In this document: positions 8,965-17,894 of the stretch, piece by piece
How the letters are laid out: every line of letters begins with the position of its first letter
Numbering within the stretch: position 1 is the first letter of the stretch
DNA from: Burkholderiaceae bacterium
GTDB lineage: Bacteria; Pseudomonadota; Gammaproteobacteria; Burkholderiales; Burkholderiaceae_F
Assembly: GCA_022843955.1 (NCBI GenBank)
Contig: JALHMQ010000004.1
Coordinates: 186,001 to 250,000, forward strand
Direction of reading: 5' to 3'
Length of the DNA stretch: 64,000 nucleotides
Notes under the pieces: model-generated
Told to the model about the DNA's origin: nothing
Seen by the model: the letters and a program-made list of their open reading frames with translations, nothing else
Database searches by the model: none
Translations under genes and position numbers: made by a program

Positions 8965-9555
8965 TCAACGAACGCCGGCTTCGTCGACCCAGCGCACAGG
9001 CGTGTTGACGCCACTGGCCCAGTCGTCGCGCAGCAGACCGAACCACAGCGCATCGTGGCGCGCGCCATCGTCCGAGTCCCAGGCGCGGCGAAACTGTCCT
9101 TCGAGGACAAATCCGCACGAGACCAGCACGCGACGCATCGCGAGGTTGTCTACGCGTGTCTCGGCGCTGATGCGCGCCAGCGGCGGCCAGGTGCCAAAGG
9201 CGTGATCGCACAACGCACGCAGCGCGGCCTGAGCCACGCCACGGCCACGCCACGCGGCACCCACACGCAGGTCGAACTGCGGTTCACCGTCAGCGATGTC
9301 CTCGAGATCGAAGAGGCGGGTGAAACCGGCGCACTCACCGTCGACCACGATCCAGAAAGCCTGAGCGCCGGGCGGCGCATACGCATCTGCGGCGATCCAA
9401 GCCTGTACCTGCGCTGTGCTCGGCCGCAGGTGGAAGTGGAACGGCCAGTCCTGCCCCGTGATGAAGGCCACCAGGGCGCCCGCATCGTCGGGCAGGCGCA
9501 GTGGCTGCAGTTGAACCGCAGGCGGCACCACCACCTGCGCGGCCTCAGCCGCCAC
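8965..9555 (-). CDS. GNAT-family N-acetyltransferase, RimJ/RimL type
   Basis: 196 residues. The acetyl-CoA loop is GAAWRGRGVAQAAL (R-G-R-G-V-A), followed by RISAETRVDNLAMRRVLVSCGF, which is characteristic of RimJ/RimL-type enzymes that acetylate N-terminal or side-chain amines. The substrate is unknown. The start is GTG at 9555, preceded by AAGGAG. The gene overlaps the end of the upstream TerB-like gene by 11 bases, suggesting a two-gene operon. Confidence 0.82.
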   Translation of the reverse strand: MAAEAAQVVVPPAVQLQPLRLPDDAGALVAFITGQDWPFHFHLRPSTAQVQAWIAADAYAPPGAQAFWIVVDGECAGFTRLFDLEDIADGEPQFDLRVGAAWRGRGVAQAALRALCDHAFGTWPPLARISAETRVDNLAMRRVLVSCGFVLEGQFRRAWDSDDGARHDALWFGLLRDDWASGVNTPVRWVDEAGVR

Positions 9556-10000
9556 CGGAGGACTGCTCCTTCGCGCGCATCTTGGCGGCGATGTAGACGC
9601 TGTCGGGGATGTGCAGCAGGGCGGCCACCTTGCGCATCAGGTGCAGCTCGTGCGCCGACAGTTCGGCATCGGCGTACGCCACCTGCCACAGCAGCTCGAT
9701 CACGCGCTCCTTCTGTTCCTGCGTGAAATCGCGGTTGATCAGCGAGGTGAACTGGTAGTAGTCGGTGGCCTGCGCCACCTCCGCGTCGGCCAGTTGCAGC
9801 AGCGCTTGCGCGTCGGCTTGCGACAGGCCGAACTTCTCGCGGATCGCGCGGTGGGCGATCTCCTGCTCCTCCGTGGTGACTTCGCGATCGATGCGCACCA
9901 TCTCGGCGAGCAGGGCGGCCGTGGCGCGCTGGATGGAGCCGCCGTCGCCGGTATCGGTGGCGATGCGCTGGTCAAAGAAGTCGAGCAGGGCCTTGAGCAT
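9545..10000 (-). CDS. TerB-like (tellurite-resistance/DUF533 fold) protein
   Basis: 151 residues, all-helical. It shows the TerB-type pattern of two acidic helix pairs: ALLAEMVRIDREVTTEEQEI near the N-terminus and LLWQVAYADAELSAHELHLMRKVA near the C-terminus. Such proteins are cytoplasmic, possibly metal-binding, with a poorly defined stress-related role. ATG 10000 (MLKALLDFFDQ) fits the family start; an upstream GTG/ATG would add 11 residues. Probably co-transcribed with the downstream acetyltransferase. Confidence 0.78.
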   Translation of the reverse strand: MLKALLDFFDQRIATDTGDGGSIQRATAALLAEMVRIDREVTTEEQEIAHRAIREKFGLSQADAQALLQLADAEVAQATDYYQFTSLINRDFTQEQKERVIELLWQVAYADAELSAHELHLMRKVAALLHIPDSVYIAAKMRAKEQSSGGG

Positions 10001-10175
10001 GGTGCGGTCGTGGATGGATGGCGGACAGGACACGATAACGCGTGTCGACGCCGCGCGGCCGCAACGGTGCGCGAGGCCAGCGCCGATCAGGTGACGGTGG
10101 CGTTCACCGACGACGCCGTGCGCACCTTCGTCAGCACTGCAGTGCGCCGGCCCGACCGTCCCTGTGCCGGGCGGG

Positions 10176-10616
10176 TCAGCGCGGCTTGAGCAGCCGCCGG
10201 CAGTCGCTCTCGTGCCGCGCGATCTCCGCCAGCGTGACCTCGATGTCCTCGCGCTGCTGCTCCAGCGCGCTGCGGTGCTGTTGCAGCACCTTGAGAAAGC
10301 GGCGCGCCTGGGCAGTGGCGTCCTTCGGACTCTCGTACATGTCGATCAGCTCGCGAATCTGCAGCAGCGACAGTCCGAGCCGCTTGCCGCGCAGTGTGAG
10401 CTTCAGCCGCGTGCGGTCGCGCGTCGAGTAGACGCGCCGCAGACCGCCATTGCCTTCACGCGCCGGCGCCAGGATGCCGTGGTCCTCGTAGAAGCGGATC
10501 GCCCGCGGCGTGATGTCGAACTCGCGCGCCAGCTCGGTGATCGTGTAGGTGGAGCTCGGCGCGGCCGGGGCGACGCGGCGGCGTGGGGTGGGCGCGGTGG
10601 CGGTGCGGGCGGTCAT
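10176..10616 (-). CDS. MerR-family transcriptional regulator, LiuR-like
   Basis: 146 residues. The N-terminal helix-turn-helix (YTITELAREFDITPRAIRFY) at about residues 24-43 is classic MerR, followed by the wing and a long dimerisation helix (KVLQQHRSALEQQREDIEVT). No Cys-based metal site is present. In sequence it resembles LiuR-type regulators of branched-chain and fatty-acid degradation. It is divergent from the metallo-beta-lactamase-fold gene and a perfect palindrome lies between them, so it probably controls both. Confidence 0.85.
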   Translation of the reverse strand: MTARTATAPTPRRRVAPAAPSSTYTITELAREFDITPRAIRFYEDHGILAPAREGNGGLRRVYSTRDRTRLKLTLRGKRLGLSLLQIRELIDMYESPKDATAQARRFLKVLQQHRSALEQQREDIEVTLAEIARHESDCRRLLKPR

Positions 10617-10701
10617 GATCGGGGCGGCGGGCAGGCGATTGCCGGAACGAGCGCGCTTCATCGAGCGTGCTGAAGAGAGGCGCTGCGTAGAATCGACGCA
10701 G

Positions 10702-10717
10702 TTGACGTGCACGTCAA
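10702..10717. promoter_or_regulatory. Perfect 16-bp palindrome, probable MerR operator
   Basis: TTGACGTGCACGTCAA is an exact inverted repeat in the 90-base gap between the MerR gene and the hydrolase gene. As I recall, LiuR-type boxes have the same ACGT-core form. A TAGAAT hexamer at 10688-10693 may be the rightward -10. The palindrome overlaps the GTG that opens the longest hydrolase frame. Confidence 0.65.
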
Positions 10718-11825
10718 GCAAGGGGCTCCTCTGAATCCGCTCGAACACCAGCTCGCCTACCCGTGGTCCGAGATCCCCGCCGCCGGCACCGCGTTCACGC
10801 TGCGCCCGGGCCTGCACTGGCTCAGGATGAGCCCGCCGTTCGCGCTCGATCACATCAACCTGTGGCTGCTCGACGATGAGATCGACGGCCCGCACGGCAA
10901 GATAAGGGGCTTCACCGCGATCGACTGCGGCATCACCTCCGAGGCCACGATGGCCGCGTGGGAGCGGCTGTTCGACACGTTCTTTGCCGGCAAGCCGCTG
11001 CTGCGCGTGATCGCCACCCACTTTCACCCTGACCACGTGGGGCTGGCGCACTGGCTCACGCGCGGCGGCAAGCAGCATCGCTGGCGCGCGCCGCTGTGGA
11101 TGAGTGCGGCCGAGTACGGCTACGCCCGCTTCATGAGCGCTGACGCCGACGACAGCCGCGGCGACAGCCAGGTCAAGCACTTCCGCCGCCACGGCCTGAC
11201 CGATGCCGAGTCGCTCGCCAAGCTGCGCACTCGCGGCACCGGCTACTACCGCAGCCTGGTGCCGGCGGTGCCCGCCGCGTATCGCCGCATCAGCGACGGC
11301 GAGCAGTTCGACATCGGCGCGCGCCGGTTCCGCGCGATCGTCGGCCATGGCCACTCGGTCGAACACGTGTCGCTGTACTGCGAGAGCGACCGCCTGCTGG
11401 TGAGCGGCGACATGGTGCTGCCGCGCATCTCCACCAACGTGGCGGTGTACGACCTGGAGCCCGACGCCGATCCGCTGCCGCGCTACCTGCGCTCGCTCGA
11501 TCGCTACCTGCCGTTGCCGGCCGACACGCTGGTGCTGCCTTCGCACGGCAAGCCATTCACCGGCCTGCACACGCGCGTGATGCAGCAGCACCAGCATCAC
11601 GCGGCGCGCCTGGCCGAGGTGCTCGCCGCCTGCAGTACGCCCAGGAGCGCGGCCGACATCGTGCCGGTGCTGTTCAAGCGCGAGCTGGACCTGCATCAGC
11701 TCACTTTCGCGCTGGGCGAGTCGCTCGCTCATCTGCACGCGTTGTGGCACGAGGGCCGGCTGCAGCGGCTGCGCGGCGCCGATGAGTCGATCCGCTTCGT
11801 GGTGGCTGATGCCGCTCGTGCGTGA
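10707..11825 (+). CDS. Metallo-beta-lactamase-fold hydrolase
   Basis: About 365-372 residues. Metal-binding motifs are all present: THFHPDH (HxHxDH) near residue 107, GHGHSVEH, SGDMVLPR and LPSHGKPF, so a dinuclear zinc hydrolase is likely. A C-terminal helical domain follows (after MQQHQHHAARLAEVL), as in lactonase/thioesterase-like members. The start is uncertain: GTG 10707 lies inside the palindrome and has no ribosome binding site, whereas CTG 10731 is preceded by AAGGGG at ideal spacing and would give LNPLEHQLAYPW as N-terminus. The link to a LiuR-like regulator suggests acyl-CoA or branched-chain catabolism. Confidence 0.85.
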   Translation: MHVKQGAPLNPLEHQLAYPWSEIPAAGTAFTLRPGLHWLRMSPPFALDHINLWLLDDEIDGPHGKIRGFTAIDCGITSEATMAAWERLFDTFFAGKPLLRVIATHFHPDHVGLAHWLTRGGKQHRWRAPLWMSAAEYGYARFMSADADDSRGDSQVKHFRRHGLTDAESLAKLRTRGTGYYRSLVPAVPAAYRRISDGEQFDIGARRFRAIVGHGHSVEHVSLYCESDRLLVSGDMVLPRISTNVAVYDLEPDADPLPRYLRSLDRYLPLPADTLVLPSHGKPFTGLHTRVMQQHQHHAARLAEVLAACSTPRSAADIVPVLFKRELDLHQLTFALGESLAHLHALWHEGRLQRLRGADESIRFVVADAARA

Positions 11826-12900
11826 CGTTGGCAGGCCGTTCGCGCCGCGCGCCGTCGCCGGGAGCGTGCTGCTGTCGATGGCACTGGCCGGCTGTGCGCT
11901 GACCCCACCTGCGAGCCGCGACGCGCGGTCGCAGGCGGCCATGGCCGCCGCCGTCGGCCCTGACGGGCCTTATCGCGGCACCCTGCCCTGCGCCGACTGC
12001 GCCGGCATCGCCACCGAGCTGACGCTGTACCGCGACACCGCCGGCCGACCGGCGCGCTACCGGCTGCGCACGACCTATCTCGGCACGCGCGACGGCGATC
12101 GCCGCACCGATGCCATCGGACCGTGGCAGGAGGTCAGCGATCCGCCGCGCGTTCGCCTCGACGCGCAGGACGACGCGATGCGCCGCAGCTTCCTGCGCAT
12201 CGATGCCGACACGCTCGAACTGCTCGATCGCAGCGAACGGAAGATTGCCAGCGGCCATGACCATCGCCTGCGGCACGATCGCGCACGCGCCGCGCCACCG
12301 CTGTTCGACGTGCTGCGGCCGCTGTATGCCGGAACGCTGCGGCGGGCGGGGCCTGGCTGGCAGTTCGCGCCGTGCCGCGAGCGCCTGCTGCTGCCCGCGC
12401 GCGACGTGTCGCCTGAATCGATGATCACCGCCGTGCTGACCGATCTCGGCTTCGACCGCCGCGACGGCATCTACATCGAGGCCTTTGGCCGCGTGGTCGA
12501 CGGCGTGCTCCAGTTCCAGCGGTTGAACCGCGCCGGCAGCGAGATGGGCTGTCCGCCGCCGGTCGCCGCAGCATTGCACTGGCAGGCGCAGGGCAACGAG
12601 CCTTTCTGGTCGGTGCGCAGCACGGATGAGCGGCTGGTCGTCGCCCAGCCGGGGCGCGAGATCGCCGTGCCGGCAGTGCCGCTCACCTGGCGCTGGAGCG
12701 ACGGCCGGGCCGATCGCGCGCAGGGTGTCGTCACCGCGCAGACCGAGGCGACGCGGCTGGACGTCGTGCTGTCGCCGGTCATCTGCCGCGACACGATGGC
12801 CGATGCCGCCTACGGCTTTCGCGCCGAGGTGGCGTTGCAGACGGCCACGCGCGAGCGCTTCAGCGGTTGCGCCTATCTGGGCCGCGAAACGCTGCCCTGA
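11809..12900 (+). CDS. NlpE-like lipoprotein with an extra C-terminal domain
   Basis: 363 residues. A signal peptide ends in lipobox LAGC at about residue 28, so the protein should be lipid-anchored. The region YRGTLPCADCAGIATELTLY, with its CxxC pair, matches the NlpE N-terminal domain (copper and envelope-stress family). The C-terminal ~140 residues (WQAQGNEPFWSV to FSGCAYLGRETLP) look like a second domain seen in COG3650-type membrane or lipoproteins. Its ATG lies 17 bases inside the hydrolase gene, so translation may be coupled. Function in this organism is unknown. Confidence 0.75.
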   Translation: MPLVRDVGRPFAPRAVAGSVLLSMALAGCALTPPASRDARSQAAMAAAVGPDGPYRGTLPCADCAGIATELTLYRDTAGRPARYRLRTTYLGTRDGDRRTDAIGPWQEVSDPPRVRLDAQDDAMRRSFLRIDADTLELLDRSERKIASGHDHRLRHDRARAAPPLFDVLRPLYAGTLRRAGPGWQFAPCRERLLLPARDVSPESMITAVLTDLGFDRRDGIYIEAFGRVVDGVLQFQRLNRAGSEMGCPPPVAAALHWQAQGNEPFWSVRSTDERLVVAQPGREIAVPAVPLTWRWSDGRADRAQGVVTAQTEATRLDVVLSPVICRDTMADAAYGFRAEVALQTATRERFSGCAYLGRETLP

Positions 12901-13096
12901 CCGGCCGGCGCGAAGCGCAAGCGCGTAACCAGCGCGACGCACGCAGGTCGTGTCGAGCGGCGGCACCGGGACCACTTCACGCTACGCTGCGCGCAGGTTC
13001 GACGCTGCGGCCCGCTTGGCGCACCACGCGCTGAACGCGCCTGCGACAACCGACACCGCCGGTCCTTTTCCTTGAAGGCGTGCACCGCCTGCCACG

Positions 13097-14290
13097 ATGC
13101 CTCGACCCCCTGCCCCCCTGTCAGCCGCCACCACGCTCGCCACCGCCGGCCGCGACCGCGAGACCTTCGAGTTCGTCAACCCGCCGATCGTGCGCGGCTC
13201 CACCGTGCTGCACGCGAGCGTGGCCGACATGAAGGCGCGCATCGCCGCCCGCAACGCCGGTGCCGACGAGCCGATCACCTACGGCATCTACGGCGGCCCC
13301 ACCCACCAGGCGTTCTACGACGCGCTCAACGCGCTCGAAGGTGGCCACCGCTCCTGGGCGCTGCCCTCAGGGCTCACCGCCTGCGTCATCGCGATCCAGG
13401 CGTTCGTCAAAAGCGGCGACCACGTGCTGGTGCCCGACTCGGTCTACTGGCCGGTGCGCCGCTACTGCCGCGACACGCTGGCGCGTTTCGGTGTGACCAC
13501 CACCTTCTACGACCCGACGATCGGCGCCGGCATCGAGGCGCTGTTCACGCCCACCACGCGCGTGCTGTGGCTGGAGGCACCCGGCTCGCATACGTTCGAG
13601 ATGCAGGACGTGCCGCTACTGGCACAGATCGCGCGCGCCAAGGGCGCCATCAGCGCGATCGACAACACCTGGGCCACGCCGCTGTACTTCCAGCCACTGA
13701 AGCACGGCGTCGACATCAGCGTGCACGCCGCCACCAAGTACATCGGCGGCCATTCGGACCTGTTGATGGGCACCGTCACCAGCAACGAGCGCGCGTGGCC
13801 GCCGCTGCGCGAGGCGCTGCACAACTACGGCCTGACCACCAGCCCGGATGACTGCGCGCTCGCGCTGCGCGGCCTGCGCTCGATGGGCGTGCGTCTGGCG
13901 CAGCACCGCGCGAATGCAGACGCCCTGATCGCCTGGTTCCAGCAGCAGCCCGAGGTCGCGCGCGTGCTGTACCCGGCGCTGCCCGAAGACCCCGGCCACG
14001 CGCTGTGGCAGCGTGACTTCTCCGGCGCCTGCGGCCTGTTCGGCGTGGCGCTGAAAAAGGGCGTGGCCGAGGCCGCACTGCACGCGCTGATCGACGGCCT
14101 GCAACTGTTCGGTCGCGGCTACTCGTGGGGCGGGTTCGAGAGCCTGCTGATCCAGAGTTTTCCCGAACGCACGGTGACGCCGCCGATCCACGACGGGCTG
14201 CTGTTTCGCGTGCACGCGGGACTGGAAGATCCGGCTGACCTGATCGCGGATCTGGAGTTGGGGTTTGCGCGCCTGCGGGCCGTTCGCTAG
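13097..14290 (+). CDS. metC: Cystathionine beta-lyase
   Basis: A PLP enzyme that cleaves cystathionine to homocysteine, pyruvate and ammonia in methionine synthesis. 397 residues, normal for the MetC type of the Cys/Met metabolism family. The PLP-binding lysine lies in HAATKYIGGHSD near 212, with the cofactor Asp in AIDNTWATP near 187. The YGIYGGPTHQAF segment near 58-69 is the MetC version of the substrate-loop region. The C-terminus (FERVHAGLE-type, here LLFRVHAGLEDPADL) is complete. A 196-base gap precedes it, so it probably has its own promoter. Confidence 0.93.
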   Translation: MPRPPAPLSAATTLATAGRDRETFEFVNPPIVRGSTVLHASVADMKARIAARNAGADEPITYGIYGGPTHQAFYDALNALEGGHRSWALPSGLTACVIAIQAFVKSGDHVLVPDSVYWPVRRYCRDTLARFGVTTTFYDPTIGAGIEALFTPTTRVLWLEAPGSHTFEMQDVPLLAQIARAKGAISAIDNTWATPLYFQPLKHGVDISVHAATKYIGGHSDLLMGTVTSNERAWPPLREALHNYGLTTSPDDCALALRGLRSMGVRLAQHRANADALIAWFQQQPEVARVLYPALPEDPGHALWQRDFSGACGLFGVALKKGVAEAALHALIDGLQLFGRGYSWGGFESLLIQSFPERTVTPPIHDGLLFRVHAGLEDPADLIADLELGFARLRAVR

Positions 14291-14410
14291 CAGTCAACAC
14301 ACCGCCCAAGCGCGGATGCTGTTGCGGATTGCACAGAGTTGTCGGCTTTTCGGTTCAGGCAACTGGCGTTGCTGCATAGACTGAGCGCGCCTCAATGACC
14401 GCGCTCATCC

Positions 14411-15613
14411 ATGGCCAAAGCGTTCGATCCATTCGCCGGCCTCGAACCCGGCACCCTGCGGGACGAACTCAGTCCGGAGCTCGCGCGGCGCGAGGCGGAG
14501 GAACGTCGCCAGCGTGAGGCCGAGGAGCAACAGCGGCGCGCGGCGGAAAGCGAGCAGCGATTCGAGTTCACCGGCGACGGCGCCGAGTATTTCCGCATCT
14601 GGATCGTCAACCTGCTGCTGACGGTCGTCACGCTCGGCATCTACTCGGCCTGGGCCAAGGTGCGCAAGACACGCTACTTCTGGCAGAACACGAGGCTGGA
14701 CGGTCACCGCTTCGACTACCACGGCGACCCGTGGGCGATCCTGCGCGGCCGCGTGCTGGCGTTGTTGCTTCTCGTGGCCTACACGCTGGGTGCCGACATC
14801 TCCCCGACCGTTGGCCTCGTGACAATCGGTGTTCTGTGCGTAGTTGCACCGTGGCTCTTCCTGCGCGCGCAGGAGTTCAAGCTGCGCAACACCAGTTATC
14901 GCGGGCTGCGCTTCGGTTTCGACGCCAGCCGGCGAGAGGCCTACCTGCGACTGCTGCCGCTGCCCGTCATCTGGTTCTCGGTAACGATCGCCACCCTGGC
15001 GTTCGGTGCCAACGAGACGATGCTGTTGCTGACCGGCGGGGTGTCAGCGCTGGCGTTCCCGTGGATGCATCACCGGCTCAAGGCATTCCAGCACGCCAAT
15101 GCGCATTTCGGCGGGCTGCACGCGCAGTTCACGTCGGTGTTGGGCAGCTTCTACAACGCCTACTTCATCGGCGCCGTGATGCTGTCCCTCGCCGCATTCG
15201 GGCTGGTCATCGTCGCCATGCTCGTGGGTTTCCTGGGCGGCGGAAGAAGCGTCGGTTTCCTGGTCGGCCTGATTGGCGCGGCACTTTCGTACGCGATCAT
15301 ATGGCCGTTCATGGCGACGCGTTTGCAGCGCGCTGTGTGGGCGCACACAACCTTCGGGCAGATCCGCTTCTGGACATACATCGAAAGCGGCGAGCTGTTG
15401 CGCTTGTTGCTGAGCTGCATGGCGCTGACGCTTCTTACTTGCGGCCTGTACTGGCCATACGCTGCGGTGAGAATCACGCGCTACCGCGTGCAATGCCTCG
15501 AACTGCGCTCCACGCTGCCGCTGCACGAGTTGGCTGCCGGAATGCAGCCGACCGCGCGCCGCGCCACCGGCGACGGCTCCGCCGACTTGTTCGGTCTTGA
15601 TGTTGGACTGTGA
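14411..15613 (+). CDS. DUF898 (YjgN-type) inner-membrane protein
   Basis: 400 residues. A charged, probably coiled N-terminal stretch (EEQQRRAAESEQRFEF) precedes a multi-helix membrane region with the DUF898 hallmarks: F-x-G-x-G-x-EYFRIWIVNLLLTV near 50-75 and YSAWAKVRKTRYFWQNT near 77-94, repeated in weaker form near 320-360 (YWPYAAVRITRYR). Function unknown. It is followed four bases later by an M48 protease gene, a pairing that suggests a common envelope role. Confidence 0.88.
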   Translation: MAKAFDPFAGLEPGTLRDELSPELARREAEERRQREAEEQQRRAAESEQRFEFTGDGAEYFRIWIVNLLLTVVTLGIYSAWAKVRKTRYFWQNTRLDGHRFDYHGDPWAILRGRVLALLLLVAYTLGADISPTVGLVTIGVLCVVAPWLFLRAQEFKLRNTSYRGLRFGFDASRREAYLRLLPLPVIWFSVTIATLAFGANETMLLLTGGVSALAFPWMHHRLKAFQHANAHFGGLHAQFTSVLGSFYNAYFIGAVMLSLAAFGLVIVAMLVGFLGGGRSVGFLVGLIGAALSYAIIWPFMATRLQRAVWAHTTFGQIRFWTYIESGELLRLLLSCMALTLLTCGLYWPYAAVRITRYRVQCLELRSTLPLHELAAGMQPTARRATGDGSADLFGLDVGL

Positions 15614-15617
15614 TTCC

Positions 15618-16703
15618 ATGGAAGGCATGCTGATCACCAGTAGCAGCACTGACTCAGGCGCACTCCCATCGGGCGCGTTGTCCGCCGTGCGCTTCGACGG
15701 TACCAGCGCGCAGGCGCGGCCGGTGCTGCTGCACTTTAACGCCGACCGTCTGCGTATCGAAGCGGCCGACACCCCCGACTGCCCGATCTGGCAGGGCGTA
15801 GTTCGCGAGCTGCGCTGGTCGGAGGCGTTCCGCCACGCGCCTCGACAAGCGCTGCTGCCCGACGGCAGCACGCTTGAGATCGAAGGCGGTGCGCGGCTTG
15901 CGGACGCGCTCGCTGCTGGCGGCGTTCTTCCTTCGCGCGTGGTGCAGTTTCAGCGGCGCTGGCCGGCAGTGCTGGCATCGCTGGCGGCGCTCGTGCTGAT
16001 CTGCGCAGTGACTTACCTGTACGGCTTGCCCACCGGAGCCAAGTGGCTCGCTTTCAACGCGACCGATAGCATTGAGCAGCGACTGGGTGACCTCGTGGCT
16101 CAGGAGTTCGACGATGGCGATCTCATGTCGCCAAGCGAGGTTCCGATCGAGCGCCAACAGCAGATCGCCGGTCATTTCGCCGCAGCGGCGGAGCGCGCGG
16201 CGCCTGGTGTGCGATACCAGCTCATTTTTCGCGGCAGCTTCCAGGACACACGCATCAATGCCTTCGCGCTGCCCGGCGGCACCATCGTGCTGCTGGATGG
16301 CCTAGTCCTGGGCGACGATGGTCTGCCGCCACTGAAGGATGACCAGATCCTCGCGGTGCTTGGCCACGAACTGGGCCACGTCAGACACAAGCACGTGATG
16401 CGCCGCCTGATTCAGACAGCGGGTACCGCCATCGCCGCTGCGGTGCTGTGGGGCGATTTCGCCGGGATCCTCGCCAACGCACCGGTTCTGGTGGGTGCCC
16501 TCCAATACACGCGTGAGTTCGAGCGCGAAGCGGATGACTTTGCGGTCGAGTTCCTGTACGCCAACGGCATGTCGCCCTCACCGCTGCTGGAGTTCTTCCG
16601 GCAGCTCGAGACGCTCAGTGGCAGCGCCCGCCCGCCTGCCTTCCTGTCAACCCACCCGTCGCTTCGCGAGCGGCAGCAGCGACTGCAAGGTACTGCGCCC
16701 TAG
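15618..16703 (+). CDS. M48-family membrane metalloprotease
   Basis: 361 residues. An N-terminal ~110-residue domain precedes one membrane helix (VLASLAALVLICAVTYLYG) and the peptidase domain. The zinc motif HExxH is in GHELGHVRHKHVM near 249-261, with the third ligand Glu in EREADDFAVEF. Family members (Oma1, BepA, HtpX relatives) act in envelope protein quality control. The start follows the DUF898 stop by four bases; an alternative ATG lies at 15627. Translationally coupled to the preceding gene. Confidence 0.88.
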   Translation: MEGMLITSSSTDSGALPSGALSAVRFDGTSAQARPVLLHFNADRLRIEAADTPDCPIWQGVVRELRWSEAFRHAPRQALLPDGSTLEIEGGARLADALAAGGVLPSRVVQFQRRWPAVLASLAALVLICAVTYLYGLPTGAKWLAFNATDSIEQRLGDLVAQEFDDGDLMSPSEVPIERQQQIAGHFAAAAERAAPGVRYQLIFRGSFQDTRINAFALPGGTIVLLDGLVLGDDGLPPLKDDQILAVLGHELGHVRHKHVMRRLIQTAGTAIAAAVLWGDFAGILANAPVLVGALQYTREFEREADDFAVEFLYANGMSPSPLLEFFRQLETLSGSARPPAFLSTHPSLRERQQRLQGTAP

Positions 16704-16793
16704 CGACGGCTGCGCGCAGTCGAACGCAGGCGATTACGGGTGGCGTATCGACCGTGATGCAGCTAGGGTGAGTGCCATCCGCCTGCGCCTGCG

Positions 16794-17711
16794 ATGATTG
16801 CCGAGCCGTCACTTCCCAAGCCCTTGCCTCATCGTCCGTCACGCCGCGCCTGGCTGCGAACGGCGGCGGCGCTGGCGGGCATCCTCACACTGCCTGGCTG
16901 CACCATGGTCGAGAACATGTTCTTCTATCCCGACCGCGTGACCTACACGCGGCCGGAACAGTTCGGCCTGCGGGTGGAGGAGGTGCACTTCGCCAGCGCG
17001 GGCGCGCAGCTGCACGGCTGGTGGCTACCGGCCGTGGGGACAGCCACCGGCAGCGTGCTGCACGTGCATGGCAATGCCGCCAACATCAGCAACCATCTGC
17101 CGCTAGTGGCGTGGTTGCCGCTGGCCGGTTTCAACGTGTTGATGTTCGATTACCGTGGCTTCGGCCAGTCGGAGGGAAAGCCGACGCTCGACGGCATCGT
17201 CGATGACGCCGCGGCAGCGCTCGCCGTGCTGCGGCAGCGGCCCGAGGTCGATGCCAAGCGCCTGGCGATCTTCGGCCAGAGCCTGGGCGGCGCCACTGCG
17301 CTGCGACTGCTGGCCCGATCCGGCGCCGCGCAGGGCGTGCGGCTGGCGATCATCGACTCCGCGTTCTCGAGCTACCGCAGCATTGCGCGCGAGGCTGCAA
17401 TGAGCAGCGTGGTGCTGGCGCCGTTCCTGCCGCTGGCACTGCCCATGCTGCCCGCCGCCGCAGAGGATCCGATCACGGCGCTCGCGTCAATCTCGGTGCC
17501 GCTGCTGTTCCTGCACGGCGACGCCGACACCGTCGTGCGCGCCCACCACAGCGACCAGCTGTATGCCGCCGCGCGCGAACCCAAGCGGCTGATGAAGGTC
17601 GATCGCGCGATGCACATGGAGCCGGCGATGCGACCGGCTGTGCAGCGGGAGTTGCTAGGGGCGTTGCGGCAGGCGATGACCGGCGAGCAGACAAGCGGGG
17701 TTGAAAGTTGA
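16794..17711 (+). CDS. Alpha/beta hydrolase, lipoprotein-type
   Basis: 305 residues. A signal peptide with a twin Arg (RRAWLRTAAALAGILTLPGC) ends in a lipobox, so it is probably membrane-anchored. The fold is of the BEM46/YfhR type: VLHVHGNAAN oxyanion loop near 80-90, FDYRGFGQSEG, nucleophile elbow GQSLGG near 162-167, acid in LHGDADTVV and a candidate His in MHMEP. The natural substrate is unknown. Confidence 0.85.
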   Translation: MIAEPSLPKPLPHRPSRRAWLRTAAALAGILTLPGCTMVENMFFYPDRVTYTRPEQFGLRVEEVHFASAGAQLHGWWLPAVGTATGSVLHVHGNAANISNHLPLVAWLPLAGFNVLMFDYRGFGQSEGKPTLDGIVDDAAAALAVLRQRPEVDAKRLAIFGQSLGGATALRLLARSGAAQGVRLAIIDSAFSSYRSIAREAAMSSVVLAPFLPLALPMLPAAAEDPITALASISVPLLFLHGDADTVVRAHHSDQLYAAAREPKRLMKVDRAMHMEPAMRPAVQRELLGALRQAMTGEQTSGVES

Positions 17712-17818
17712 AGCGCGCTGAGTTGATGGCGTTCGCCAAGGCTCGAAGACAGTTTTATGGTTGCCTTCGAGAACATAGAAGGGGGGGGCTAGGCTTGAGT
17801 TTCTTCAAGCGACTGACA

Positions 17819-17843
17819 AACAAAGCGACCCTGGCCCCTTTAA
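17819..17843 (-). repeat. Left inverted repeat
   Basis: Contains CGACCCTGGCCCCTTTAA, the inverted counterpart of the repeat at 18618-18642 (21/25 identical). Confidence 0.6.
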
Positions 17844-17894
17844 CCTCGCGAGACTGACTATGCGCCTGGTAGCGTTTTGGAGGGTGCTGTGAGG

